Shown here in pieces: positions 8,405 to 16,811 of a DNA stretch of 64,000 nucleotides. The notes under the pieces were generated by a model. It was not told where the DNA came from. It saw nothing but the letters and a program-made list of their open reading frames with translations, and made no database searches. The first letter of the stretch is position 1, and each line of letters opens with the position of its first letter. This DNA comes from an uncultured Sphingomonadaceae bacterium (GTDB lineage: Bacteria; Pseudomonadota; Alphaproteobacteria; Sphingomonadales; Sphingomonadaceae), in contig CANLSQ010000002.1 in the NCBI GenBank assembly GCA_947493955.1, positions 248,001 to 312,000 of the forward strand. The letters are read 5' to 3'. Position numbers and translations under genes: made by a program.

Positions 8405-8431
8405 AGTTTGTCTCCATTTTGGAGACAAACT
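8405..8431. promoter_or_regulatory. Perfect 11-bp inverted repeat, candidate operator upstream of doxX
   Basis: AGTTTGTCTCC (8405-8415) is followed by a five-base ATTTT loop and GGAGACAAACT (8421-8431). It lies 105 bases before the DoxX ATG. The AT-rich stretch just downstream (TCTATATAGT) could hold a -10 element. There is no T run after it, so an operator fits better than a terminator. The cognate regulator is unknown. Confidence 0.5.
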
Positions 8432-8535
8432 ATCTCAAAAATTCTATATAGTCGCAAGAAGTGAGATCATCTAACTATTCTTGCAACAGAGAACAACAAG
8501 TTCTGAAAATTCCAATTTCTTAAAGGAGAAATGTA

Positions 8536-8970
8536 ATGACCTCACCTGAACAAAGCCTAAATTACGGCGCAACTATAACCAGACTATCCTTGGGTATGGT
8601 TTTGCTCGCCCATGGGCTTCTCAAAGTCTTTGTTTTCACTATCCCCGGAACGGTGGGCTTTTTTGCAAGCCTGGGACTACCAGCAATAGTCGCGTATCTT
8701 ACTATTTTTGGTGAAATTGTTGGCGGCGCAGCTTTGATAGCGGGACTTTATTCAAGACTAACCGCGCTACTAAGTTTGCCGATCCTCCTCGGTGCCACAT
8801 GGACCCATGCTGGCAACGGTTGGCTCTTCAGCAATGAAGGTGGAGGCTGGGAGTTCCCATTGCTACTTGTAGTTCTGGCGATCGCAGTTGCCGTTCAAGG
8901 ATCCGGTGCATTCGCAGTCAAAAAAGTTCCGATCCTTAATAATCTTATTCCAGAAGCACTAAGAGCATAG
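8536..8970 (+). CDS. DoxX-family membrane protein
   Basis: The 144-residue protein has about four membrane helices and the family opening RLSLGMVLLAHGLLKVFVF, followed by IFGEIVGGAALIAGLYSRLT and a GATWTHAGNGWLFSNEGGGW segment typical of the DoxX/SURF4-like family. Members are small inner-membrane proteins, often linked to redox or thiol stress, and some act with quinone or sulfur metabolism; the precise role is unknown. AAAGGAG precedes the ATG by about 8 bases. The gene stands alone, with a perfect inverted repeat at 8405-8431 as a possible control site. Confidence 0.85.
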   Translation: MTSPEQSLNYGATITRLSLGMVLLAHGLLKVFVFTIPGTVGFFASLGLPAIVAYLTIFGEIVGGAALIAGLYSRLTALLSLPILLGATWTHAGNGWLFSNEGGGWEFPLLLVVLAIAVAVQGSGAFAVKKVPILNNLIPEALRA

Positions 8971-9100
8971 ATCTGAGGCTTGCGATGGCAAAGTCAAGCG
9001 AAACTCAGCCCCCTCCAAGGAAGTCGCTTACTCCAGTCATACGCCTATTCGTCATTCAGGAAAAGGGAGTATCGCTGATCCGCTTCTGTGAGGTTGATCG

Positions 9101-9181
9101 CCAAAAGCGGCCAGTCAGCTAATGGCCCAATTCCGGCCATTAACTGCTAGCGTCCGCTATGGGCGCAAAAGCGGACATTGG
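9101..9181 (+). repeat. Interspersed palindromic repeat, copy B
   Basis: The right half (TAGCGTCCGCTATGGGCGCA at 9148-9167, then AAAGCGGACATTGG) closely matches the right half of copy C. GTCCGCT (9152-9158) pairs with AGCGGAC (9170-9176). The left half differs and contains its own 7-bp hairpin, AATGGCC (9121-9127) with GGCCATT (9135-9141). It lies in the 240-base gap between doxX and the ABC/M1 gene; I see no gene in that gap. Confidence 0.65.
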
Positions 9182-9210
9182 TTCGATCACAACGACCCAT
9201 TGACTAACCG

Positions 9211-12200
9211 CTATGGAGTGGAGACCGCCATCACATTGTCATCGCCATTCCGGTCAATATATTTGTTATAGGGATCAATACCAACAAATTCTGGTTTCTT
9301 GGATGACAATATTTTAATCACCTGTTCCCCGGATTGTATCGGCTTGCGTTCCATTGAAATCACATCCTCTTTACCAAATGCGCCCAAACCAGGTCGCGCC
9401 GTGAATAGACCTACCTCAATCTCGTCAGACAGCTTCGCTTTCGTTTCCTTGCCCTGTCCGTCGGCATAGAATTTCTCAGCAGAAACGGACAGCGTCGTTT
9501 CATAACTGCCGTTGGTGAGCTTGCGCACATTCGCTTCATCGACTTTCATATCGTAAATCGTGATCTTTTCGAGCAAGTCACTCACCAGTTCCCGTTCGGC
9601 TTTATTGCGGGCGAGCGATTTGAAGCCATCAACCAGATCATATGAGTTGGCATATGGCTGGCTCTTGAACCGATAACGATCCAGTAGCTCGGCCAGCATC
9701 GCGTTGACGCGGTCTTCGCCGAGCCTGTCTTGCAGCAAATACATAACCACTGCACCTTTCCGGTAGTGGATATAGCCTTGATTCTCGACGCGGTTCAGCG
9801 GCAATTCTTCGATTGCTTCGCTACCACGTGCGCTCAGATATCGATCCAGTTCATATTTCAGGAACCGGCGAATTTTGTCCTCACCGTAAATCTGTTTCAT
9901 AACCATCAGAGCGGAATATTGCGCCATGGTTTCCACCAACATCGTGCCGCCCTGCTGGTTAGAACTAATCAACTGATGCGCCCAATATTGATGACCAAAT
10001 TCATGCGCGGTCACATAGGTTACATAGTCAATTTCGTCGGGATCGCTGTTATCAGCGATAAAACCAATCCGTTCCGAAAATGGTATGGTTCCGGCAAAGG
10101 CCTGCGCAAAAGTTTGGTAGCCGGGAAACTCAATAATCCGCGCATAATCAAATTGATATGGTCCGAAATTTTCCTTGAAATAGGCCAATGATGTAGCCGT
10201 CGCATCCAGCATCCTATCGACATTATAGTCATGTGTGGGGTGATAATAAACCGCCATATCCACGCCATCTGCAGAGCGTTCCTTCACGGCATAATCCGCA
10301 GACTGGATAGAGAAAAAACTGAGGATAGGATTTTCGGAAACGAACCGCGCGATACGCCGGTCCCCTTTAACCTCATCCGACACCTTGCTGCCTGGGGCGA
10401 TTGGCGTCTGATCTTTGCTCGTACTGACAGTGATGTCGGACATCACCCAATCAGCATTGCCGACATAATTTTGTTCCCGTGCGGATTCATCTTCCAGCTT
10501 TGGCAAGCGCAATTCGGATGGCAGATCATATTCCCGGCGGGTTTGCCGGTCGTTCAACAAGCCATTGCGGTTCATCCCCAATTGCGGGGCAAATTCGCTG
10601 TTGTTTAAGAAAGTACCGTTTTTTACCAAACGGATATCATTACCGCTGGCTTTGAAACCGCGCTGCGATCGTGACGACTTGAAGGTTATGGTCCGCTGCT
10701 CATCTATCGCCATCGGTGTATCGAAACGATATATCCGATATTTAAGCGCCTCGTCATTCATCTCCAGCGTCGCATTCGGAATCTCAACCGCTTCGATCTT
10801 CACATCAGCGTCCTGAAAGCGGACATGCAGTACTTCAACCGGAGCGCCAGTGTCGTTGACTATCCCGATCGAGCCTGCTGCCTTCATGATCCGTTCTTGC
10901 GGATAGATGTCGACGTTCAATTTGAAATCCGTGAACGATGGCTGCTTCAGCGTTTCATATTTGAGATACTTTTTCTCATATTCCGCCAGCTGCTTTTCCT
11001 GATCATCCTGTGTCACATATTGATTTATCACATTTGTGTTTTGGAAGATGTATGCGCCGCTGGCCGCTGCGGTCACGGCTGCGCCCGCAATGATCAATCC
11101 GGCAACGCTTCTCATACGACTTGGTAATTGACGCAAACGCGGCATCAGGCTGGTTTCAGTACCACGGCGCCACAACAAATGGGCCAGGGTCACCAATATG
11201 ACGGCAAAAGCGCCCCAGTAGAGGCGTAACCACCATCCGACAGCTCCATTTACTTCATTACCATTAAGATCAGAGAATAGAGGGGTGGGAGCCGCATCTC
11301 CATAGAGATAGAGCGGATGTTCAAAGCCAATATTGGCTAGAGTTATCGTGGCTACCAGATAGATAACCATGATACCCCAACCGACATATTTATTGGGACT
11401 TAGCGCCTGAACAAACACGGCCAGAACAGCCAGAATGATCATGTCGATGCCCCATGGCAGCAGATACCATAGGAAATACTGATCCAAAGCAATATCTGTG
11501 AAGCCGCGCACCAGCTGGATCAGAACCGCCGCAACCACAGAGATAAACAGGGTAGCGAAGAGGACAAGAGACACCGCAATCGTCTTGGGCACCATATAGG
11601 CCCAATTCGGCAACGGCGTAGAATCGATAATCTCGTGCATTTTCCGATCACGGTCGCGCCACACAAGTTCCCCAGCATAGTAGATGGCGATGATGACGGG
11701 GATGATCCCGAACGAACCCATCAGGGTCAGCAACAGGGTAAAAGTCAGCGGCCGGGCAGGCGTGCCGTAAATCTCGTTTCCGAACGCCAGAGCACCGCTG
11801 GCATTGAACAACCCGATTAAAACCAGAACAACGAAGGCCGGGCTTTTGAAAACCTGGGTCATTTCAAAGCGGGTTCGCGACGCCAACCGGCTCCAGGCTG
11901 TTCCGTCCTTGCTGGTCGCTGGCAGATTATCGACAGTCTGCGGTGCAACAGATGCAAGTTTCGCAGCTTTCTTGGCTTGTCGCCGCGCCTTGCGAGCTGA
12001 AACGCCGCGATCAGCAAAACTGAACCAGCGATAGGCGAGCGCAAGCGCACAGAAGGAGACACCGATCCAGATCAATCGGTTCCAGACTATTGCCCCCTCA
12101 ATAGCGGGAAGCAGGTTATTGGATTCAGATGCAGTCCAATAACGAATGACGTTGTTGAGCGTTGCAAAGCCAAATGGGTCAGCATAGCCGGTAAATTCGC

Positions 12201-12804
12201 GCAGCTCGGGCATATTGTCGGTGCTGACATTGAACACAATATAAAGAACCAGCAGCACGACGACGCCCAGATAGCTGTACATCATCGATCGAGTAAGTGT
12301 TGCCACCGCAAAGAATATACAGGACGTCAGGAATATGCCCGGCAGCGCCATAAGGAAATAGGCATAGGCATAATAATGCAGCCGGTTCGGGCCCAATGTT
12401 TCCTGGTCAAGCCATGGCATGAGCGAACCGAACCAAATGGCAAATGGTACGGTCAGGAAGGCGATCCCTGCCGCCATAAAAGCGCCAGTGAAGCGACCAA
12501 ACAGATAGTCAAATTTCTTCACGCGCGTCGAACGGACCATAGGTCCAAAGCCACTTTCGTCGTCACGCACAATCACATTGGCGACAAAGGCCGTCGTCAC
12601 GAACATGAAGAATAAAGTCAAGATTAGGTGAATTTGCACGATGGCAACCGGGCTATTGGCATTCACATTGCCGCCGCTGCCGATAGAGATCCCATCGACG
12701 GTCATAGCTCCAAAAGTGAGCAGGAAAAACAATATAGAAACAACCCAGAAAACAGGGTTTTTGAACTGATAGCGAAGCTCGAAAGCAGCAATCTTGGCGA
12801 ACAT
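9211..12804 (-). CDS. ABC-2 permease fused to M1-family aminopeptidase
   Basis: This 1197-residue protein has two parts. About residues 1-600 are membrane protein with two ABC-2-type permease-like blocks (helices near 18-36, 52-76, 105-128, 150-195, then a second set from about 325) separated by a charged linker. About 610-1197 form an M1 (gluzincin) peptidase domain with the zinc motif HEFGH starting at His934 and the downstream LVETMAQY glutamate. The peptidase part should face the periplasm. The ABC ATPase gene lies directly upstream on the same strand (13-base gap), so the pair likely forms one transporter/peptidase. Such fusions occur in sphingomonads and Bacteroidetes; their substrate is not known to me. 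Confidence 0.87.
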   Translation of the reverse strand: MFAKIAAFELRYQFKNPVFWVVSILFFLLTFGAMTVDGISIGSGGNVNANSPVAIVQIHLILTLFFMFVTTAFVANVIVRDDESGFGPMVRSTRVKKFDYLFGRFTGAFMAAGIAFLTVPFAIWFGSLMPWLDQETLGPNRLHYYAYAYFLMALPGIFLTSCIFFAVATLTRSMMYSYLGVVVLLVLYIVFNVSTDNMPELREFTGYADPFGFATLNNVIRYWTASESNNLLPAIEGAIVWNRLIWIGVSFCALALAYRWFSFADRGVSARKARRQAKKAAKLASVAPQTVDNLPATSKDGTAWSRLASRTRFEMTQVFKSPAFVVLVLIGLFNASGALAFGNEIYGTPARPLTFTLLLTLMGSFGIIPVIIAIYYAGELVWRDRDRKMHEIIDSTPLPNWAYMVPKTIAVSLVLFATLFISVVAAVLIQLVRGFTDIALDQYFLWYLLPWGIDMIILAVLAVFVQALSPNKYVGWGIMVIYLVATITLANIGFEHPLYLYGDAAPTPLFSDLNGNEVNGAVGWWLRLYWGAFAVILVTLAHLLWRRGTETSLMPRLRQLPSRMRSVAGLIIAGAAVTAAASGAYIFQNTNVINQYVTQDDQEKQLAEYEKKYLKYETLKQPSFTDFKLNVDIYPQERIMKAAGSIGIVNDTGAPVEVLHVRFQDADVKIEAVEIPNATLEMNDEALKYRIYRFDTPMAIDEQRTITFKSSRSQRGFKASGNDIRLVKNGTFLNNSEFAPQLGMNRNGLLNDRQTRREYDLPSELRLPKLEDESAREQNYVGNADWVMSDITVSTSKDQTPIAPGSKVSDEVKGDRRIARFVSENPILSFFSIQSADYAVKERSADGVDMAVYYHPTHDYNVDRMLDATATSLAYFKENFGPYQFDYARIIEFPGYQTFAQAFAGTIPFSERIGFIADNSDPDEIDYVTYVTAHEFGHQYWAHQLISSNQQGGTMLVETMAQYSALMVMKQIYGEDKIRRFLKYELDRYLSARGSEAIEELPLNRVENQGYIHYRKGAVVMYLLQDRLGEDRVNAMLAELLDRYRFKSQPYANSYDLVDGFKSLARNKAERELVSDLLEKITIYDMKVDEANVRKLTNGSYETTLSVSAEKFYADGQGKETKAKLSDEIEVGLFTARPGLGAFGKEDVISMERKPIQSGEQVIKILSSKKPEFVGIDPYNKYIDRNGDDNVMAVSTP

Positions 12805-12817
12805 ATAGTCTCTCCGA

Positions 12818-13717
12818 TTAAGCTGCTTGGGAAGAATTAGCTACGTCTCTACGGGTCGCAGCGAGGGTTGAGAAATAGACATCCTCCAACCCTCCTTCGA
12901 CGGCGACAAATCCGTTACCGGGATTGTCCGTCGCCAATATGTGGATGATAGTGGAGCCAGCGAACAAACGGGTTGAAATAACCTCATATTTCGCCCGATA
13001 TTCCTCCAGTTCCTCGCGTTTTATGGTCTTCGACCAGATTGTACCCTTGGTCTTGCTGATAAGATCCAGCGGCGCACCTTCCAGCTGAATACGGCCATTG
13101 GCAATCACGGCCATATTGGGACACAGATCAGCAACATCTTCGACAATATGAGTCGACAGGATGATGACAACATTCTCGCCAATCTCCGCGAGCAGATTCA
13201 AAAAACGATTGCGTTCTTCAGGATCAAGGCCGGCCGTTGGTTCATCGACGATGATCAATTCCGGATTGCCGATCAGCGCCTGCGCAATGCCAAAACGTTG
13301 CCGCATACCCCCAGAAAAACCAGCTATAGCTTTCTTGCGTACATCCCACAGATTTGTCTGGTTAAGCAAAGTTTCGACGGTTGCCTTGCGGTCAGCTTTC
13401 GATGTCATACCTTTCAACACCGTCATATGTTCCAACATGTCGTAAGCGGAGACCCGCGGGTACACGCCAAAATCCTGAGGCAAGTAGCCCAGTCGCTCAC
13501 GGAGTTGTTCCGGAGATTTCAGAATATCGATATCGCCAAACTGGATGCTCCCGTGTGTTGGTGTTTGCAGCGTCGCAACAGTCCGCATTAAAGTTGATTT
13601 GCCAGCCCCATTTGGCCCTAACAACCCGAACATTCCTTTCGGGATGGACAGCGTCACATTGTCTAGCGCCTTTGTTCCATTGGGATAAATATGGGTAACT
13701 TCACGCAATTCTAACAT
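12818..13717 (-). CDS. ABC transporter ATP-binding protein
   Basis: This is a single nucleotide-binding domain with the Walker A motif GPNGAGKST near residue 35, a Q-loop (YLPQDFG), the signature FSGGMRQRFGIAQAL, Walker B LIIVDEPTAGLDP and an H-loop STHIVED. It would energise the ABC-2/M1 fusion protein encoded immediately downstream. The C-terminal 70 residues resemble the extension of ABC-2-type export ATPases. GGAGG lies 6 bases before the ATG ending at 13717; a GTG directly before it (13720) is an alternative first codon. Confidence 0.9.
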   Translation of the reverse strand: MLELREVTHIYPNGTKALDNVTLSIPKGMFGLLGPNGAGKSTLMRTVATLQTPTHGSIQFGDIDILKSPEQLRERLGYLPQDFGVYPRVSAYDMLEHMTVLKGMTSKADRKATVETLLNQTNLWDVRKKAIAGFSGGMRQRFGIAQALIGNPELIIVDEPTAGLDPEERNRFLNLLAEIGENVVIILSTHIVEDVADLCPNMAVIANGRIQLEGAPLDLISKTKGTIWSKTIKREELEEYRAKYEVISTRLFAGSTIIHILATDNPGNGFVAVEGGLEDVYFSTLAATRRDVANSSQAA

Positions 13718-13830
13718 CACCGTCCTCCAAAAACTTCATTTGGTGATATATTCATGTAATACACCAATGACAAGATGCCGTGTCAGGAAATTTAGTTAAG
13801 TGAAATTTTGCGTATCAATGACATGGTCCT

Positions 13831-13896
13831 AATGTCCGCTTTCGGGATATTGCAGTCACAACGTTAGTGTCTGCTTTGGGTGCAAAAGCGGACATT
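13831..13896 (+). repeat. Interspersed palindromic repeat, copy C (best preserved)
   Basis: AATGTCCGCTTT (13831-13842) and AAAGCGGACATT (13885-13896) are perfect 12-bp inverted ends of a 66-base element. An internal TGTCTGCTTT (13869-13878) repeats the left arm, so alternative hairpins can form. Copies A and B share these segments. No coding capacity is seen. Confidence 0.75.
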
Positions 13897-13970
13897 GGAG
13901 ATTTAGTGTTTTGATACTTCAGAATCCTCATAGTCGTCCGAAAGAAAGGGATAGGCGATATCTAGAACCG

Positions 13971-14291
13971 TCAAATAAAGCCCGCCTCGGCATGCGCTGC
14001 TACGATTCTTTGTCCTTCATCAAAAGACAGAACTTCGATTGCCCCCGGTGTACTAGGCGGATTACCATCCAGCATGCGGCCACAACGATACATGCGGGGA
14101 CCGACAAGCTCGCCGGTGTTTAGTCTATCTACTAATTCTGGGAGACTGTCATCAAACTGCCCCAAGTCTCTGACAGCCGTTACGCCATGCTTCAAATACA
14201 GTAGCGAGAATAACTCTTGATTTCCGATTGCAAGTTTCCGTGGGGTATGAATTCTATGGTCACGGCCTATTACGGACTCCCTGTCCGCCAT
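13971..14291 (-). pseudogene. Amidohydrolase-family remnant
   Basis: The 106-codon frame encodes only an internal slice of an amidohydrolase of the imidazolonepropionase-like group: YLKHGVTAVRDLGQFDDSLP, then RLNTGELVGPRMYRCGRMLD and RIVAAHAEAGFI. In intact relatives, the HGVTxVRDxG motif follows the metal-binding HxH motif by about 40 residues, and AGxDxIK continues after the point where this frame stops. The N-terminal metal site and the C-terminal half are missing, and an in-frame stop lies just upstream of its first ATG. It is therefore a fragment, not a functional enzyme. Confidence 0.65.
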
Positions 14292-14460
14292 CTATTAACA
14301 CGACTAGCACCAATAGCCCTGATCGCATTTAGGTCATCAAAGGCTGTGCTTGATGCCCTCCAAAGAAGACCTTATAGCGACCTCTCACAGCACCAAATTT
14401 TTGTCATTTTGATTACAGACAAGAACGGAGCGCAATACTTGAAGCGTGGTTGAGACTGAG

Positions 14461-15930
14461 ATGGGATATGGCTTGAAAACAGTAAAATTGAACAAGCTAA
14501 CAGCCAAATGGCTGTCGGCTCTCCCGGCAGCGGTATCCTCCGCCAACGCTAGATTTTATGCGTTTACGTTATTCATCGTTTGTATTTTCCTGATGGGTGG
14601 CGGATCGCGAGATGACATCCAATCACTCTTGTTGCTGAGGCCATTGTCTATTATTTTCGTGGCATATGCCTTCTCGGTTTCGAGCCATAGGCGTTGGACT
14701 GGAAACCTGCTCCCGGTCTTGATGCTAGCTATCTTAGCCATACTTATGATACTGCAACTTGCACCATTACCGCCTTCGGTTTGGTCAGAATTGCCACAAA
14801 GGCAGATTTACTTTGATATCGCAACGCTAGCAGGGATGGAGCAGCCATGGCGTCCGCTCACCCTTTCGCCTTCAAAAACACTCAATAGCTTGTTCTCACT
14901 GTCTGTCCCCCTAGCCGCGATGCTGCTATTCATGAATTTGGAGAAGCCCGACCAACGGCGAGCACTTGTAGTCATATTGTTACTGGCATATTTTAGCGCC
15001 ATTTTGGCGATGCTGCAGTTAGGCGGCTCTTCAAGTGGCCCATTGTATTTCTACCAAATTACCAACAACGGACAAGCTGTTGGCCTGTTTGCAAATCGAA
15101 ATCATCAGGCTGTCTTGCTGGCATGCGCAATAGTTATCGCAGCTTGGTATGCCGGAACAATAAAGCGGTCTGAGAAATCTGCCACAATTAAAGTCAGTGC
15201 GGCAATCGCATCAATATTTGTGCTTTTGCCACTAATTTTTATTACCGGTTCTCGCGCCGGACTTGTACTGGCACTGCCCGCCTTTATTTTTGCCTTGCTA
15301 TTCGTTTACAATGGCAAATTTTTTTCGGATGCGCCCAAAAAAAATACCAAACGAGTGAGAAAGTCAAAGTTCAAATTCTGGCAGAGATTTTCTATCAAAA
15401 ATTTGATTGCGGGGGCGTTCATATTGACGCTTGTATCGATAGTGGGCGCCGCTTTTTATGCATCAAGAACTGCTGCATTTGATCGTCTTACAAGTGGTGA
15501 TGCACAAGCAGAACTGAGGCTTGATCTTCTACCAACGCTGCTAACAATGGTTCAAGAATATATGCCGTGGGGCACCGGCTTTGGGTCTTTTGAACATGTC
15601 TATAAGATTTTTGAACCACTTGACCTGCTCAAAGCAGAGTATCTGAATCAAGCTCATAGCGATTGGTTGCAAATTTTGATCGAGGGCGGGTTGCCGGTAG
15701 TAGTTCTAATTGTTGTATTTCTGGGGTGGCTGCTTGCCCGAAGTCGGCGAGTGTTTGATAGCTCAATTACAAAAAGCAGACGTAGTCGCATATTCCTCTC
15801 GGTCACCATAATTGGGTTTCTTGTAGCAGCGAGCATCGGTGACTACCCTCTCAGGGTACCGTCCATGATGGCTGTTCTAGCGGTTTTTCTTTGTGTATTT
15901 TCTGAAGCGACGGCTCGGTCTAACCGTTAG
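14461..15930 (+). CDS. O-antigen ligase/polymerase-like membrane protein
   Basis: This polytopic membrane protein of about 489 residues has roughly ten to twelve hydrophobic segments. A large loop precedes the helices near the C-terminus and carries the ligase/Wzy signature (WGTGFGSFEHVYKIFEPLDL, then QAHSDWLQILIEGG), and upstream lies the NRNHQAVLLACAIV motif. The family joins polysaccharide repeat units (Wzy) or attaches glycans to an acceptor (WaaL). It is the first gene of the polysaccharide locus, 43 bases before wza. A GTG at 14446 is an alternative start; neither start has a strong ribosome site. A second polymerase-like gene at 32173 raises the question of which of the two polymerises. 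Confidence 0.83.
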   Translation: MGYGLKTVKLNKLTAKWLSALPAAVSSANARFYAFTLFIVCIFLMGGGSRDDIQSLLLLRPLSIIFVAYAFSVSSHRRWTGNLLPVLMLAILAILMILQLAPLPPSVWSELPQRQIYFDIATLAGMEQPWRPLTLSPSKTLNSLFSLSVPLAAMLLFMNLEKPDQRRALVVILLLAYFSAILAMLQLGGSSSGPLYFYQITNNGQAVGLFANRNHQAVLLACAIVIAAWYAGTIKRSEKSATIKVSAAIASIFVLLPLIFITGSRAGLVLALPAFIFALLFVYNGKFFSDAPKKNTKRVRKSKFKFWQRFSIKNLIAGAFILTLVSIVGAAFYASRTAAFDRLTSGDAQAELRLDLLPTLLTMVQEYMPWGTGFGSFEHVYKIFEPLDLLKAEYLNQAHSDWLQILIEGGLPVVVLIVVFLGWLLARSRRVFDSSITKSRRSRIFLSVTIIGFLVAASIGDYPLRVPSMMAVLAVFLCVFSEATARSNR

Positions 15931-15972
15931 GAGAAGGCAATTTCGATTGAACGAAAGCCCAATACGGTCGAG

Positions 15973-16767
15973 ATGAGCGACAGACCAAATCGGATGGTTT
16001 ACGTCACCGGATCACTCGTCTATCAACCGGTTCGAAAAAAATGGAAACTCGTATTTATGTTGATTCGCCTCCCCCTGCTTTTGTTACCCGTGCTGCTTGC
16101 ATCATGTGCGGGCTCTTCAGTTGTAGGCTCCAGTCCCAATGTGACACTTGTTTCTTCGGACGATTTGCCGGAACCATCACGAGCAGACTTGCTGGCAACG
16201 AACAGACCCTATTTGATTGGGCCATTTGACAAACTCAACATCGATGTTTTCGGGATTGAAGATTTAAATAAGAAAGTCCAGATCGATGCTAGTGGGCGTT
16301 TGTCCTTTCCACTGGTTGGCGTAATTGAGGCTGCGGGCTCGACACCTGACGAACTCGCAAATGAGATTGAAAAAAGGCTTCGCGGTCGTTATGTTCGGGA
16401 TCCTCAGGTAACGGTCAATCTGGACGAAACGGTTAGTCAGGTCATCACCGTTGACGGACAAGTTGATAAGCCTGGTCTCTATCCTGTAATTGGAAGAATG
16501 ACCTTGATGCGTGCCGTTGCAACTGCCGGCGGCACAACAGAATTTGCTAAACTTAACGATGTCGTTATTTTTCGTAATGCTGATGGCCAACAAATGGCTG
16601 GCCTATACAACCTTAAGGATATCCGCCGCGGCAACTATTCAGATCCAGAGGTTTTTGCCAACGATGTCGTTATTGTTGGCGATTCCCAAGCAAGAAGAAT
16701 ATTCAAAGACTTTTTACAGGCCTCGCCGCTGCTAACTACACCCCTGATCATTTTATTCCAAAACTGA
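15973..16767 (+). CDS. wza: Polysaccharide export outer-membrane lipoprotein (Wza/GumB type)
   Basis: The protein forms the outer-membrane export channel for the polymer. It has a hydrophobic signal with lipobox LLASC (Cys45 from this start), a polysaccharide-export domain (YLIGPFDKLNIDVFGIEDLN) at about 75-150 and an SLBB domain (VITVDGQVDKPGLYPVIGRM) at about 160-205. At about 264 residues it is shorter than E. coli Wza and closer to GumB/EpsE types. The N-terminus before the lipobox is long; an inner ATG at 16057 would give a more usual signal peptide. Wzc, its inner-membrane partner, follows after 44 bases. Confidence 0.9.
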   Translation: MSDRPNRMVYVTGSLVYQPVRKKWKLVFMLIRLPLLLLPVLLASCAGSSVVGSSPNVTLVSSDDLPEPSRADLLATNRPYLIGPFDKLNIDVFGIEDLNKKVQIDASGRLSFPLVGVIEAAGSTPDELANEIEKRLRGRYVRDPQVTVNLDETVSQVITVDGQVDKPGLYPVIGRMTLMRAVATAGGTTEFAKLNDVVIFRNADGQQMAGLYNLKDIRRGNYSDPEVFANDVVIVGDSQARRIFKDFLQASPLLTTPLIILFQN

Positions 16768-16811
16768 GACAGATAATCTTGTCAGCGTTAAATTTAGGTA
16801 GTACTTTTTGA

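Larger units (their letters stand above)
13718..14460. other. Scar region between ABC operon and polysaccharide locus
   Basis: No intact gene is seen in this stretch of about 740 bases. It holds repeat copy C (13831-13896), an amidohydrolase remnant on the minus strand (13971-14291), and about 170 AT-rich bases before the first polysaccharide gene that presumably carry the promoter of that locus. I could not fix a promoter with confidence. Confidence 0.6.

Noticed and set aside
8220-8417. Minus-strand 65-codon frame starting inside the doxX upstream palindrome
   Set aside because: Overlaps the end of the amidohydrolase gene, lacks a ribosome site and its similarity to dehydrogenase tails is too weak.
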